Position numbers and translations under genes: made by a program. From NCBI RefSeq assembly GCF_013322225.1, contig NZ_JAAMFB010000026.1, positions 43,145 to 107,144 of the forward strand: DNA of 64,000 nucleotides. The letters run 5' to 3'. The notes below the pieces were generated by a model. It was not told where the DNA came from, searched no databases, and saw only the letters and a program-made list of their open reading frames with translations. This stretch comes from Agrobacterium larrymoorei (GTDB lineage: Bacteria; Pseudomonadota; Alphaproteobacteria; Rhizobiales; Rhizobiaceae). Below are positions 33,715 to 43,162 of this stretch, piece after piece (position 1 is the stretch's first letter; each line of letters opens with the position of its first letter).

Positions 33715-34319
33715 TGCGACTTTACCCGCGGATCGGCCCACATGCCGAAGTCGCCCTTTTTGCCGAGATTCTCGGCTTCCTGAAGATCAGGCCGCTCCAC
33801 TGATCCATCAGGCTTTTTGGCGAGACGAAGAGCGCCTAGAGAAAGAAGCTGCTCCTCGAAATTATCGACCGAGTCCATGGCACCAGGGTAATTGTAGTAC
33901 CCGTAGCACGTCGCATTCTGCATCGGCGCCCCCTGCTCGCTCACGAAAGCGCGGCAGAAAACGACTTTTGGGCTCTGCAACATGACCTGAAGCTGTTTAA
34001 GCGCATAGTCATCGCAGGTTCCGGCATAGTCTTCCGTCCGGTTGACCAGATCCCCCTTACACGCCTGGAGACCGTACAGATGTACGGTTGTCTTATCATC
34101 AATTTTGAAGTCGGTTCCGGAGACAGCCTTGAATCCTGAGGCCGTTGCGTAGCCCTTCCGGTCAACAACCTTTCCGTTGCCGTCATAGTACTCGATCACC
34201 AAAGCCGTTTTACCGGGGGCGGCGAGCGACTTGACGTAATCCTTGTTAATTGCCGACACGGCGAAAGCTTGTGTTGCCATTGCGCAACTTGCGAGTGTGG
34301 TAATGATGGTCCGTATCAT
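33711..34319 (-). CDS. Exported SNase-like protein (first of three)
   Basis: A signal peptide (IITTLASCAMATQAFA) is followed by KTTVHLYGLQACKGDL, ALKQLQVMLQSPKVVFC, LLSLGALRLAK and DFGMWADP, paralleling its two downstream paralogues. Catalytic residues of SNase are not conserved. It is the first gene of the leftward operon, divergent from virB1 across a 157-base region that must hold both promoters. Confidence 0.65.
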   Translation of the reverse strand: MIRTIITTLASCAMATQAFAVSAINKDYVKSLAAPGKTALVIEYYDGNGKVVDRKGYATASGFKAVSGTDFKIDDKTTVHLYGLQACKGDLVNRTEDYAGTCDDYALKQLQVMLQSPKVVFCRAFVSEQGAPMQNATCYGYYNYPGAMDSVDNFEEQLLSLGALRLAKKPDGSVERPDLQEAENLGKKGDFGMWADPRVKSQ

Positions 34320-34476
34320 TTTCTAGCCCTAACCATCTTGGTACAACGGATTCCCTTGAGAAAGGGGGTTTAACACTGGCACAAAAACTTGTAAGTCTGA
34401 GCCAAATCGGTATCATACAAGCATCAACTTAATCGGTTTTCTTCCTAATCACAACACCGTTTGGCAGGCGGAGACG

Positions 34477-35445
34477 ATGGAAAAAAGGGCTCGCATGGCA
34501 GGCTTTTTAGGCACCACCGTCCTGTTGGGGACAGCTCTCGTCGCGCTGTGGTCGGCCAACTGTGCATATGCCCAAGATGCTGTAAAAAATACTAGAATAG
34601 CTGGCACATACAATGGAAGCGAAGCGTCTGGACCACCGTCACTTGCGACCAATTTCGCTGAAAGATGGGCTGGCGAGGCTGTTCCAGCGAAAGAATTTGT
34701 CTTGGGCGCTGATGGCGTAGTGAAAGACGCGAACAAGCAAAACAGCGCGACCGAAACTGCGACTTCACCGGATACTAAGATTGGCGCAATAAACACCCCC
34801 TATGTGGACGTGACACGATCAATTGGCGACTCTCAGACTGCTCAACGGGCGACAGGTTCACTTAGCCAAATTGGCGCAGAAAACGCGGTAGTATTGCCTG
34901 TAGTGAATGGCAAAGAGTGCGGCGCATCTCCGATGACCCCTGACGAGATCAGAGCCTTGGTTGTAGAAACTGCACGCCGCCATCAGGTTGATGAAGGGTT
35001 TGCTGTGGCCATCACATGGGCCGAAAGCCGGTTTGACGTGGTACGCAACTCTCCCAGAGGTGCACGCGGCCCTATGCAGCTAATTCCTGACACCGCTACG
35101 AGGTTCGGTGTCGTTGATATCTGCGATCCGGCGCAGAACATCGAAGGCGGTATCAAGTACCTCCGCTTCCTGCTCGATGAGTTTCAAAATCCTCTGCTCG
35201 TAGCCGCCGCATACAACAGCGGCGAGAACCGGATCTATGAATATGGCGGCGTACCGCCCTTTCAGGAGACGGTCGGGTACGTAGCAAAGGTCCTCAATTT
35301 TCAGCTTGGCCTTCCGATGCCTACGGGCAAGCGGAAGGCCGGATACGTCGTCCGCGAGGCAGCGGCGACGAATACGGCCAACGGTAGCGGGGTAATTGCC
35401 GTTGAGAAGACCGGCAAGTTTGTTGGCGGCGTGATGCACTTCTAA
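34477..35445 (+). CDS. virB1: VirB1-type lytic transglycosylase
   Basis: The exported protein carries a C-terminal transglycosylase domain: catalytic Glu in ITWAESRFDV, then SPRGARGPMQLIPDTA, NIEGGIKYLRFLLDE and VAAAYNSGENRIYEYGG. The N-terminal 150 residues are polar and low in complexity. VirB1 opens peptidoglycan for the secretion channel. It is the first gene of the virB operon; GGAG lies five bases before the start. A second transglycosylase occurs at 38568-39656. Confidence 0.9.
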   Translation: MEKRARMAGFLGTTVLLGTALVALWSANCAYAQDAVKNTRIAGTYNGSEASGPPSLATNFAERWAGEAVPAKEFVLGADGVVKDANKQNSATETATSPDTKIGAINTPYVDVTRSIGDSQTAQRATGSLSQIGAENAVVLPVVNGKECGASPMTPDEIRALVVETARRHQVDEGFAVAITWAESRFDVVRNSPRGARGPMQLIPDTATRFGVVDICDPAQNIEGGIKYLRFLLDEFQNPLLVAAAYNSGENRIYEYGGVPPFQETVGYVAKVLNFQLGLPMPTGKRKAGYVVREAAATNTANGSGVIAVEKTGKFVGGVMHF

Positions 35446-35457
35446 GGAGAGAGTCAG

Positions 35458-35808
35458 ATGAAAAGTGTGAAGTTGGGTCAATCCCAGGCGATTAAGGTGA
35501 TCGCGCTTCTTGGCGTGGTCGCGGCGGTACAGATCGTCGGCGCAGAGTTGGCGTTTGCGCAAGGGGCAGGCGGAGGCGGTAGCGGTGCTTTCGGCCCTAT
35601 CCAGACCGCCGTGCAGATGATCGTGGATTTCATCACTGGCCCATTTGGCCGGTTGTTGGCGATCATCGCCGTTATCGCCCTGGGCTTCATGGCATTTGCC
35701 GGTCGTTTGTCTTGGTTTACTGCCGGCGCGGTCGTTATTGGCATCGGGCTCGTCTTCGGCGCCCCGGCCATTGTTGATCAGATGATTTCTTCGGTGGGCG
35801 GGCAGTAA
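35458..35808 (+). CDS. virB2: VirB2 pilin
   Basis: This 116-residue protein has a signal-like N-terminal helix (KVIALLGVVAAVQIVGAELAFA), a Gly-rich cleavage zone, and two hydrophobic helices (LLAIIAVIALGFMAFAG and TAGAVVIGIGLVFGAP), the VirB2 pilin pattern. AAGGAGAGAG precedes the start. It forms the pilus subunit. Confidence 0.9.
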   Translation: MKSVKLGQSQAIKVIALLGVVAAVQIVGAELAFAQGAGGGGSGAFGPIQTAVQMIVDFITGPFGRLLAIIAVIALGFMAFAGRLSWFTAGAVVIGIGLVFGAPAIVDQMISSVGGQ

Positions 35809-35809
35809 G

Positions 35810-36109
35810 TTGAGCGAGTTCTCGGATGAGAAGCCGGCGCTTACGCCTTTGGTGATCGGTCTGACCCGATCACCTACCCTATGGGGCGTGCCATACATGG
35901 CGGTGGTGCTGATCATCGGCCTCACCATCATCGGCTGGCTTGCGTCAAACCATCTCGCGGCACTTCTGCTCGCGCCTGTTGGCTACCTCGTCCTTTTCTC
36001 GCTTTGCACATGGGACGCGAAAATTCTCGACGTGCTTCAGGTTTCGTCACGCAAGACCCCACGCACTCCCAATAAGCGCTTTTGGGGCACCAACTCGTAC
36101 GGACCATAA
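35810..36109 (+). CDS. virB3: VirB3 inner-membrane protein
   Basis: The 99-residue protein starts with TTG one base after the VirB2 stop. It has two adjacent hydrophobic helices after a short N-terminus containing LTPLVIGLTRSPTLWGVP, typical of VirB3, which associates with VirB4 and the pilus. Position between virB2 and virB4 supports the call. Confidence 0.9.
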   Translation: MSEFSDEKPALTPLVIGLTRSPTLWGVPYMAVVLIIGLTIIGWLASNHLAALLLAPVGYLVLFSLCTWDAKILDVLQVSSRKTPRTPNKRFWGTNSYGP

Positions 36110-36111
36110 TC

Positions 36112-38571
36112 ATGCTGAAAGTCGTCAAAGAAGAGCTTAGATTTGGGAAGGTCGCCGGAAACGACCGGCCTATGTCCGTTCATATTCCCTACATGCGGCA
36201 TGTCTCGGACACGGTGATAGGTCTCGAGAATGGATCGCTCGCAAGCGTCATCAAGCTCGACGGCTTGTTTTTCCAGACCGAAGACCAGGCCGAATTGAAT
36301 ATGCGATCAGTCGTCCAGAACACGATGATCCGCGCGCTCGGCTCAAGCCGGTTTTCCCTATGGTCAACCGTGATCCGTCGCGAGGTCGAGACCGAGATCG
36401 GCGGAACGTTTGATCAATCATTCTGCGACATCCTGAATACGCGATACATGGGTCAGCTTCGCCAGAAGCGCATGTTCACAAACGAGATCTACTTGACGAT
36501 CGTCCGTTCGGGCATGCGCGGGGCGCTTGGTGTTGGCGACACGCTCAAGCGGATTTTTACGCAGTCTAACAAGGACGCAAAAACACAGGCCACTCGCGAA
36601 GAGGTAACGGACCTGGAGGAACTGATCGGCAATATCGTCCGTGAACTGAGTAAATACGGAGCCCGCTCGCTCGGCATAACCTATCGGAAGAAGTCCGACG
36701 ATACTGCAAAGATTGAGGGGCAGGAGGAAGAGACCAAGGGCGAACCGTATTCCGAGCCCTGCGAATTCTTCAATTCTATCCTCACGGGTAGCGTGTATCG
36801 GAAGATGCGGCTGCCGCGTATGGGCATTCGCAACTTCATTGGAACATCTCGTCTCCACTTCGCCAAACGCGCTTTGCACGCGCATGCCGCCGTGGACGAA
36901 GATTCGCGGTATGGCGCACTGCTGTCCATCAAGGAGTACCCTCCTTTCACTGGACCCGGCATGTTGGACGGACTGTTACAGGTGAACCACGAGTTTATCC
37001 TGACGCAGTCGTTTACCCTTGCCGACAAGCCGATTGCGCAGGAGCGCATAACGCGCCTTCAGAGACAAATCCGTGCCTCGGACGAAGCTGGGACGTCTGT
37101 AGAATCTGACATCAATTTTGCTCTCGACAGCATGCTGAATCAGGAAGCCGTGTTTGGCTTCCACCATTTTTCGCTACTTTGCATTTCCCGGGACCTCGAA
37201 GGCTTGAGCCGCTGCGTTTCGGAACTTGGTGCGTGCCTCACGGACATGAACATCAACTGGCTGCGTGAAGATCTGAATCTTGAGGCAGCGTTTTGGGCGC
37301 AGTTGCCCGGCAACCACTCCTATATTGCTAGAAAGGCGATGCTCTCCAGCTCGAACTTCTCGGGCCTGTCATCGATGCACAATTTCGCCAGTGGTCAGGC
37401 GGAACGTACGCATTGGGGCCTTCCCATCACTATCCTTGAGACGACATCGCAGACGCCCTATTGGTTCAATTTCCACCGCCGCGATATCGGGCATTTTACC
37501 GTCACAGGACCGACAGGCTCGGGTAAAACTGTCGGTTTGAGCTTCCTGCTCGCGCAGGCCATGCGAGTTTCGCCAACGCCGCGCGCCGTCTTCTTTGATA
37601 AGGACCGCGGAGCCGAAATCTTCGTTCGAGCCATCGGCGGATCTTACGAGATCCTTTCCCCGGGGACACCAACTGGATTCAATCCGCTCCAGTTGGAGAA
37701 CACCGGACCAAACAGAGAATTTCTTCAGCGCCTTCTCAAGGCAATGCTCGGTGGACGTGATCGCCGCGACTTCACCCAGGAAGATGAAGATATCATCGAG
37801 CGCGCTGTCGTCCGCCTCATGGAAGAGCCGGCACAACAGCGAAACCTCACTAACCTCGGCAATCTGCTTATGGGACGTGCACGGGCGGACGCAAACGATC
37901 TCTATTCCCGCCTTCGTCCTTGGATCGAAGGTGAGAAAGCGTGGCTCTTTAACGCTCCGCACGATGTGCTGTCCTTCTCCGGCAGGACCGTATTCGGCTT
38001 CGACATGACCAACATTCTTGGCAACGAGGAACTGCGAACCCCCGCACTTATGTATCTCTACCATCGGCTTGATGAACTGCTGGATGGCAACCCCGTCATG
38101 TTCTTCATGGACGAGGGCTGGCAGTTGCTTCTGGACGACACCTTCAGCGCGTTCATTGTCGACAAAATGAAGACCATTCGCAAGCTCAATGGCATCGTAG
38201 GCTTTGGCACTCAATCGGCCGCCGACATTGCAAAATCGAAGGTGTCCCACACGCTAATTGAGCAATCATCCACGAACATTCACTTCCCAAATCCGCGTGC
38301 AGACGAAGAGAGCTACATCAAGCGCTTTGGTCTCACGGTGAAGGAATACAACTTCATCAAGAATACCCCGCCCGAGAAGCGAACCTTCCTGATCAAGCAC
38401 GGCAATGACTCCGTCATAGCCAGGCTCGACCTGTCGAGCATGCCCGATCTGGTGAAAGTCCTGTCCGGGCGAAAGGAAACGATCGAGGAGTGCGCAGCAC
38501 TCCGCGAGCAATACGGAGACGAGCCGGAAAACTGGTTGGCTAAATTTTGCGGATGGGAGAATGCTGAATGA
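36112..38571 (+). CDS. virB4: VirB4 secretion ATPase
   Basis: About 819 residues, with the CagE/TrbE/VirB N-terminal domain and Walker A TVTGPTGSGKTVGLS near residue 470 and Walker B-type VMFFMDEGWQLL near residue 665. A DVAKSK/ESYIKRFGLT end region is typical. VirB4 powers assembly and pilus extraction. The start at 36112 was taken as MLKVVKEEL; an upstream in-frame ATG at 36082 overlaps virB3. Its stop overlaps the next start. Confidence 0.93.
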   Translation: MLKVVKEELRFGKVAGNDRPMSVHIPYMRHVSDTVIGLENGSLASVIKLDGLFFQTEDQAELNMRSVVQNTMIRALGSSRFSLWSTVIRREVETEIGGTFDQSFCDILNTRYMGQLRQKRMFTNEIYLTIVRSGMRGALGVGDTLKRIFTQSNKDAKTQATREEVTDLEELIGNIVRELSKYGARSLGITYRKKSDDTAKIEGQEEETKGEPYSEPCEFFNSILTGSVYRKMRLPRMGIRNFIGTSRLHFAKRALHAHAAVDEDSRYGALLSIKEYPPFTGPGMLDGLLQVNHEFILTQSFTLADKPIAQERITRLQRQIRASDEAGTSVESDINFALDSMLNQEAVFGFHHFSLLCISRDLEGLSRCVSELGACLTDMNINWLREDLNLEAAFWAQLPGNHSYIARKAMLSSSNFSGLSSMHNFASGQAERTHWGLPITILETTSQTPYWFNFHRRDIGHFTVTGPTGSGKTVGLSFLLAQAMRVSPTPRAVFFDKDRGAEIFVRAIGGSYEILSPGTPTGFNPLQLENTGPNREFLQRLLKAMLGGRDRRDFTQEDEDIIERAVVRLMEEPAQQRNLTNLGNLLMGRARADANDLYSRLRPWIEGEKAWLFNAPHDVLSFSGRTVFGFDMTNILGNEELRTPALMYLYHRLDELLDGNPVMFFMDEGWQLLLDDTFSAFIVDKMKTIRKLNGIVGFGTQSAADIAKSKVSHTLIEQSSTNIHFPNPRADEESYIKRFGLTVKEYNFIKNTPPEKRTFLIKHGNDSVIARLDLSSMPDLVKVLSGRKETIEECAALREQYGDEPENWLAKFCGWENAE

Positions 38572-39656
38572 GGAAAAGTCCCACTCTGGTGCTGCTTGCT
38601 ACAGCCATGTCGATTGGCGCTCCAAGCGCGGCCTTTACGCAGGTTCCAATCACCGACGCCGCTCTTACGGCGGACGACACGGTGAGGGAGAAAACGACCG
38701 ACGACATCAAGGAAACAGACAAGAAACGTCATTCTGTCAGCACGAGCGTCACTTGCTCGATGTACAAAAAAGGGAAGGGAGGCGACGCGCCGTCTGCTGC
38801 GCAAGCTAATCCGGAGATCGTCGGCCTCGTAAAGCGCGTTGCCCAGGAAGAGGGCGTAGACGAAACGCTGTTCATGTCTCTTGTCTATCAAGAGAGCCGC
38901 TTCAACCCGTGCGCAAAATCACCGGTAGGCGCGACGGGTCTATCGCAGCTTATGCCAGGAACCGCGAAGGACCTCGGCGTTGACCCAAACAACATGGAAG
39001 ACAACCTTCGGGGCGGCGCGCGGTATCTCAAGCAACAGTTGAAGCGTTTCAACGGGAATACGAACCTCGCTCTGGCCGCTTACAATGCTGGCCCTGGCAA
39101 CGTGCAGAAGTATGGCGGCATCCCACCATTCAAAGAAACCCAAGGCTATGTCGCGAGCATCACGAAACAATGGATGCCGCAGTTTGGCGGGTCGGATACC
39201 TCCAACATTCCGATGAACTATGGAGGAGGCAGTACAGCCTTCTCGGGTGCTCGTGACAGCTCGATGAACGCTATGGCGACGAGCCAGTCCATCACGGAAA
39301 GCAGTGGCAATGTCAGTTCGTGGTTGCAGCAGCTCGGGCAGATGCAGATGGGCACGATCCAAGACAGCTGGGACCAGAACTCAGGGGCGCGAAACGCGAA
39401 TCTCGAAATGATGAATCAGGTCATTCGTCTTGGAGCGACAATGGCTGAACTCATGAACTCGAAGAACGCGCTGGATCTCGGTGAAAGGTCCGGCTCGTCT
39501 CGCACGAGCTCGGTGAAGAAAAAAGACGATAAAGACCCCGAAACGGTGAAGCTCTGTGACCCGGCGCTGAACGTAGAATGGAATGAAACGGAACAAGCTT
39601 GCGTCCAGAAGAGGGAACGGGCGTCCGAAATGAAACTGATGTTGAGTACACAATAA
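38568..39656 (+). CDS. Lytic transglycosylase with a VirB5-like N-terminus
   Basis: After a signal peptide, the N-terminal VPITDAALTADDTVREKT segment resembles the VPTIDNANLKVAQE start of the following VirB5 protein. A transglycosylase domain follows: YQESRFNPCAKSPVGATG, LSQLMPGTAKDLGV, LRGGARYLKQQL and LAAYNAGPGNVQKYGG. The C-terminal third is polar and has helical repeats around MNQVIRLGATMAELMNS. The combination suggests a fusion or a duplicated VirB5-type adhesin with an enzymatic domain. Start overlaps the virB4 stop. Confidence 0.85.
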   Translation: MRKSPTLVLLATAMSIGAPSAAFTQVPITDAALTADDTVREKTTDDIKETDKKRHSVSTSVTCSMYKKGKGGDAPSAAQANPEIVGLVKRVAQEEGVDETLFMSLVYQESRFNPCAKSPVGATGLSQLMPGTAKDLGVDPNNMEDNLRGGARYLKQQLKRFNGNTNLALAAYNAGPGNVQKYGGIPPFKETQGYVASITKQWMPQFGGSDTSNIPMNYGGGSTAFSGARDSSMNAMATSQSITESSGNVSSWLQQLGQMQMGTIQDSWDQNSGARNANLEMMNQVIRLGATMAELMNSKNALDLGERSGSSRTSSVKKKDDKDPETVKLCDPALNVEWNETEQACVQKRERASEMKLMLSTQ

Positions 39657-39668
39657 AGGAGAACTGCC

Positions 39669-40367
39669 ATGAAAAAGACGATCGCAACGGCGTTTTCGCT
39701 GGCTCTAGCTTCGACAGCGTACGCTCAGGTCCCCACAATCGACAATGCTAACCTGAAGGTTGCTCAGGAAACATCGAAAACAACGACCGACATCCTCGAT
39801 ACCAACAAAGAGGTTCTTAAGACGGTCGAAGAAACACTTAAAGCCGTAACGGGTGACCGTGGAAGCGTGCAAAGCCCTATGCAGAACCTTGCTATCGGCA
39901 ATGGCTTCAGTGTTTCCCAGATGCCGTCCTTCGACAGCTTGATGAGCGGTGGCGTACCGAATTTCGGAAGCATGGGCGGCGATATCGGCAAAGTAGCCTC
40001 CACATTCATCAACGGGCTGCAGCTGGTGAAAAACCTTTCGGGAAAGGCCGATAGCACGTTCTCAGGCGATAAGTCGTATGAGGAAGTGATGAATACGGTC
40101 CTTGGCGTAGCTGCTCTGGTGACTGGATCAAATCAGGCTGTGCAGCAGCGTACGCAATCCTTCCAGCAAGCGGGTCAGCAGATCGGCAAGGCTGAGGATA
40201 TCAAGGGCTCGATCGATCAGAACACGCAGCTCCAAGTTCAGTCGGGGCTGGTGCTGAACGAAATGATTGGCGTCATGAATGGCACCGTTCAGTCGCTTAA
40301 TGCCCAAAATCAGCAGCGTCTTGTCGATATGTCGAACTCGAAAAAGGCGATGACCTACGGTGATTAA
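39669..40367 (+). CDS. virB5: VirB5 minor pilin/adhesin
   Basis: A 232-residue exported protein with a signal peptide (TAFSLALASTAYA) and long helical regions rich in Gln/Asn (NQAVQQRTQSFQQAGQQIG), matching the VirB5/TraC fold at the pilus tip. It lies in the usual place before virB6 and is followed by a short lipoprotein gene whose GTG start overlaps its end. Confidence 0.85.
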   Translation: MKKTIATAFSLALASTAYAQVPTIDNANLKVAQETSKTTTDILDTNKEVLKTVEETLKAVTGDRGSVQSPMQNLAIGNGFSVSQMPSFDSLMSGGVPNFGSMGGDIGKVASTFINGLQLVKNLSGKADSTFSGDKSYEEVMNTVLGVAALVTGSNQAVQQRTQSFQQAGQQIGKAEDIKGSIDQNTQLQVQSGLVLNEMIGVMNGTVQSLNAQNQQRLVDMSNSKKAMTYGD

Positions 40368-40587
40368 GGCATTCGAAACAGCTGGAAAAGTGCTTCTAAT
40401 TGCGACGTTCACGGCCGGGCTTGCCGGCTGTGGAACGGCTGCGAAAGAGAAAACAGCACCCTGCAAAAGACCGGCCAACATGACGTCTTTCGTTGAGGAT
40501 CCGCGTCACGACTGTGGCCCGATGACGAACGTCAACGGTGATCCATCAGCCGCTCTCGCGGCCATCGACACATTAGCAACTGAATAG
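40360..40587 (+). CDS. Small lipoprotein, VirB7/exclusion-type
   Basis: A 75-residue lipoprotein with a GTG start, signal helix and lipobox (ATFTAGLAGCG), then a Cys-containing polar tail. Its position between virB5 and virB6 matches entry-exclusion lipoproteins; VirB7 normally sits between virB6 and virB8, where none is visible here, so it may serve as either. Confidence 0.7.
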   Translation: MIKAFETAGKVLLIATFTAGLAGCGTAAKEKTAPCKRPANMTSFVEDPRHDCGPMTNVNGDPSAALAAIDTLATE

Positions 40588-40599
40588 GGGCGTTGGGCG

Positions 40600-41628
40600 A
40601 TGGAGGATTTCCTCGGTGGGCTTTTGGATCGGATTGAACAGACAGGCGCTAGCTTCACGCAAAGCGCCTATGGGGTAGTTGGCAGCGAAGTCGCGCCGCT
40701 TCTAACCGTGCTACTGATCGCCTACGTCGCCTACTACGGTCTTCAACTGATCATGGGGACGGCTCGGGTCAGTGTCGGCGAGGTCATCAGCCGCGTGGTC
40801 AGGATGACGCTAATCGTTGCTTTCATAAACTCATGGGGTAACTTCAACACATTCTTCTACACCTGGCTGAGCGATACGCCGGAAGATGTTGGCCGCGCCA
40901 TTCTAGCTGTGAGCAACACAGGCATCACGGAGCCGACGAACGGCCTGTCAATGATCTGGGAAACGGCCAACAAAGCGGCGGGGGCCTTTGCCGAGCAGGC
41001 CGGATATTTTTCCGTTCTCCCGGCAATGGTCGGTTTCCTCATCATGTTTTTCGTCGGCGTGTTTATTGCCGTCGCTCTCGCGATCCTTCTGCTCGCTAAA
41101 GTCATGATGTGGGTGCTGCTAGGAACCGCGCCGATTTTCATTGCATGTTTGTTGTTTCAATCCACCCGAAGCTACGGAATGGCATGGTTCCAAAGTGTGC
41201 TGATGTACGCGCTCATTCCGTTATTCGTTTACGTGGTTGCTGCGTTCCTGATCTCCGCGATGGATCCAGAGTTGACGAAGGTCACTGCGGCGGCCGACCA
41301 GCGCAGGCTTCAACTTGATGATGTCGCCGCTTTCCTTCTTTTGTGTGCTGCCGGTGCCTTTGTCCTCTTCAACATTCAGACGCTTGCTCAGGGGATCACG
41401 GGCGGCGTCGCGGCCGGAATCGGTCAAGTGGCGCGAACTGTCGGGGGCCTGACAGGCTTCAGTGCTCCAGCTGCAATGCTAACCGGCGCGCGTAGTGCCT
41501 CCGGCACAGCTGGCCGACTCGGCATGGAGGCACGCGAGCGGACACAAGCCGGCATGCGGGAAAATATTCGAAATGCAAGTGCGAGTGCGATGCAAAATCG
41601 CATCAGTAGCAACAGCGTGCCGCGCTAA
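40600..41628 (+). CDS. virB6: VirB6 polytopic channel protein
   Basis: About 342 residues with six or more membrane helices including LLTVLLIAYVAYYGLQ, FLIMFFVGVFIAVALAILLLA and MMWVLLGTAPIFIACLLF, and the typical W/P-rich middle. VirB6 helps form the inner-membrane channel. The Ala/Arg-rich tail is cytoplasmic. Confidence 0.9.
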   Translation: MEDFLGGLLDRIEQTGASFTQSAYGVVGSEVAPLLTVLLIAYVAYYGLQLIMGTARVSVGEVISRVVRMTLIVAFINSWGNFNTFFYTWLSDTPEDVGRAILAVSNTGITEPTNGLSMIWETANKAAGAFAEQAGYFSVLPAMVGFLIMFFVGVFIAVALAILLLAKVMMWVLLGTAPIFIACLLFQSTRSYGMAWFQSVLMYALIPLFVYVVAAFLISAMDPELTKVTAAADQRRLQLDDVAAFLLLCAAGAFVLFNIQTLAQGITGGVAAGIGQVARTVGGLTGFSAPAAMLTGARSASGTAGRLGMEARERTQAGMRENIRNASASAMQNRISSNSVPR

Positions 41629-41663
41629 ACGCAGGCTGTTCAGAGGGGTTTAAGGGCTAGACC

Positions 41664-42356
41664 ATGGCAGATTCAAACGAAGCTCTCAGGAGCTATTTTC
41701 AAGATGGCGATAAATGGGAACAGGAGATCGTAAAGAAGGCAAATCGCTCAAGGACATTTGCTTGGTTCGTTGCCATGATAATGAGCGCCATCACCCTTAT
41801 GTCGCTCGGGACATTGGTGATGTTGGTGCCGCTCAAGAGTTTCGAACCTTACATCGTCGAGGTCGACAAAAACACCGGCTACATTGAGGTTAAGACCGGG
41901 CTCACGCGCTCTGCAAACCTCACTGACCAGCAGGCCGTTACTCAGGCCAATGTGGTCCGTTACATCCGCTCGCGCGAGGGTTATGACCCGTTTGCGATAC
42001 AGCAAAACTTCGGAATTGCCGCCCTCCTTTCAACGGCAGACGCCGCTAAGGAGCTCCAAGACGAATGGAGCGCGGCCAATCCGAACAACCCAGGCAGGCG
42101 CTTGGGCAGGAACAAGAAAATTACCGTGGACGTTAAGTCGGTCACGTTCTCGAACGCTAGCACCGCGCTGGTCCGCTTCTCGACCACCGAAAGCTCTGAG
42201 AGCGATAATATCACACGGCACTACATCTCTGTGGTCCGCTTCCGATACACGGATACGCCGGAGCGCAACGATTGGCGTTTTGAAAACCCGCTTGGCTTCC
42301 AAGTCTACAACTACCGACGCGATCAGGAAACGGTTACGCCGGGAGCAGCAGGATGA
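41664..42356 (+). CDS. virB8: VirB8 bitopic core protein
   Basis: A single N-terminal helix (FAWFVAMIMSAITLMSLGTL) is followed by a NTF2-like periplasmic domain with VEVDKNTGYIEVK, YIRSREGYDP and WRFENPLGFQVYNYRRDQE. This is the standard VirB8 scaffold. Its stop overlaps the virB9 start. Confidence 0.93.
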   Translation: MADSNEALRSYFQDGDKWEQEIVKKANRSRTFAWFVAMIMSAITLMSLGTLVMLVPLKSFEPYIVEVDKNTGYIEVKTGLTRSANLTDQQAVTQANVVRYIRSREGYDPFAIQQNFGIAALLSTADAAKELQDEWSAANPNNPGRRLGRNKKITVDVKSVTFSNASTALVRFSTTESSESDNITRHYISVVRFRYTDTPERNDWRFENPLGFQVYNYRRDQETVTPGAAG

Positions 42357-43162
42357 AAGTCAGACTATTTGTCACTGCGGTCTTCATGGCCGTGACGATG
42401 AGTCACGCCTTCGGCGCACAGCAGCCTAGACCCGGCACGTTGGATTCACGCGTTACGAGTGTTGTCTACCAGCCGAATAACGTGGTGAAGGTCTCTGCGA
42501 CCTACGGCATCTCAACGATGATCATTTTTGATGAAGATGAAAAGTTCGAGACGATCTCGCTTGGCGACACCGATAGCTGGCAGGTCGCACCGTCTGAGAA
42601 AGGCAACATCCTATTCGTAAAACCAATTGCGAAAGGTGTTTCTACGAACATGAATGTCGTGACATCCAAGCGGATCTACTTCTTGGAGCTGAATGACTAC
42701 GCGCCGACAGACGAACGGAAGGTCTTCGGTATCCGTTTCGTATATCCGGAGAAGGATTTGAACGCATCTCTGCGGAAAGAGGCAGAGTTTCGAGCAGCAA
42801 ATCCAAACATCAGCAATATCGACAAGGCAAACGTCAACATCGACTACTCATTCTCGGGTGACTCCGCTTTGAAGCCGTCGATGGTCTTCGATGATGGGAA
42901 GAAGACGTTCTTCAAGTTCAAAGGACGCGTACCTGCTATTTTTGCGGTCCAGTCTGACTTCTCTGAGACCCTTCGGAATTTCAGAAAGGAAGGCGAATAT
43001 ATCGTCGTTGATGGCACGGCGACACAATACACGCTGAGAGACGGCAACCAATGGACCTGCATTTTCAATCTTCGCAAGCCCGATTTTGCGGCCCCTGACC
43101 CCGACATCATGGCCCCGAAACCTGATCCGGACGCGAGTAAGCGCAGAAGGAGCGGCAACTAA
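42353..43162 (+). CDS. virB9: VirB9 outer-membrane core protein
   Basis: The exported protein has VirB9 motifs: PNNVVKVSATYGISTMI, a central LFVKPIAKGVSTNMNVV and the C-terminal NIDYSFSGDSALKPSMVF with YIVVDGTATQYTLRDGNQ. It builds the outer part of the core complex with VirB10. The start overlaps virB8 and the stop overlaps virB10. Confidence 0.93.
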   Translation: MKVRLFVTAVFMAVTMSHAFGAQQPRPGTLDSRVTSVVYQPNNVVKVSATYGISTMIIFDEDEKFETISLGDTDSWQVAPSEKGNILFVKPIAKGVSTNMNVVTSKRIYFLELNDYAPTDERKVFGIRFVYPEKDLNASLRKEAEFRAANPNISNIDKANVNIDYSFSGDSALKPSMVFDDGKKTFFKFKGRVPAIFAVQSDFSETLRNFRKEGEYIVVDGTATQYTLRDGNQWTCIFNLRKPDFAAPDPDIMAPKPDPDASKRRRSGN

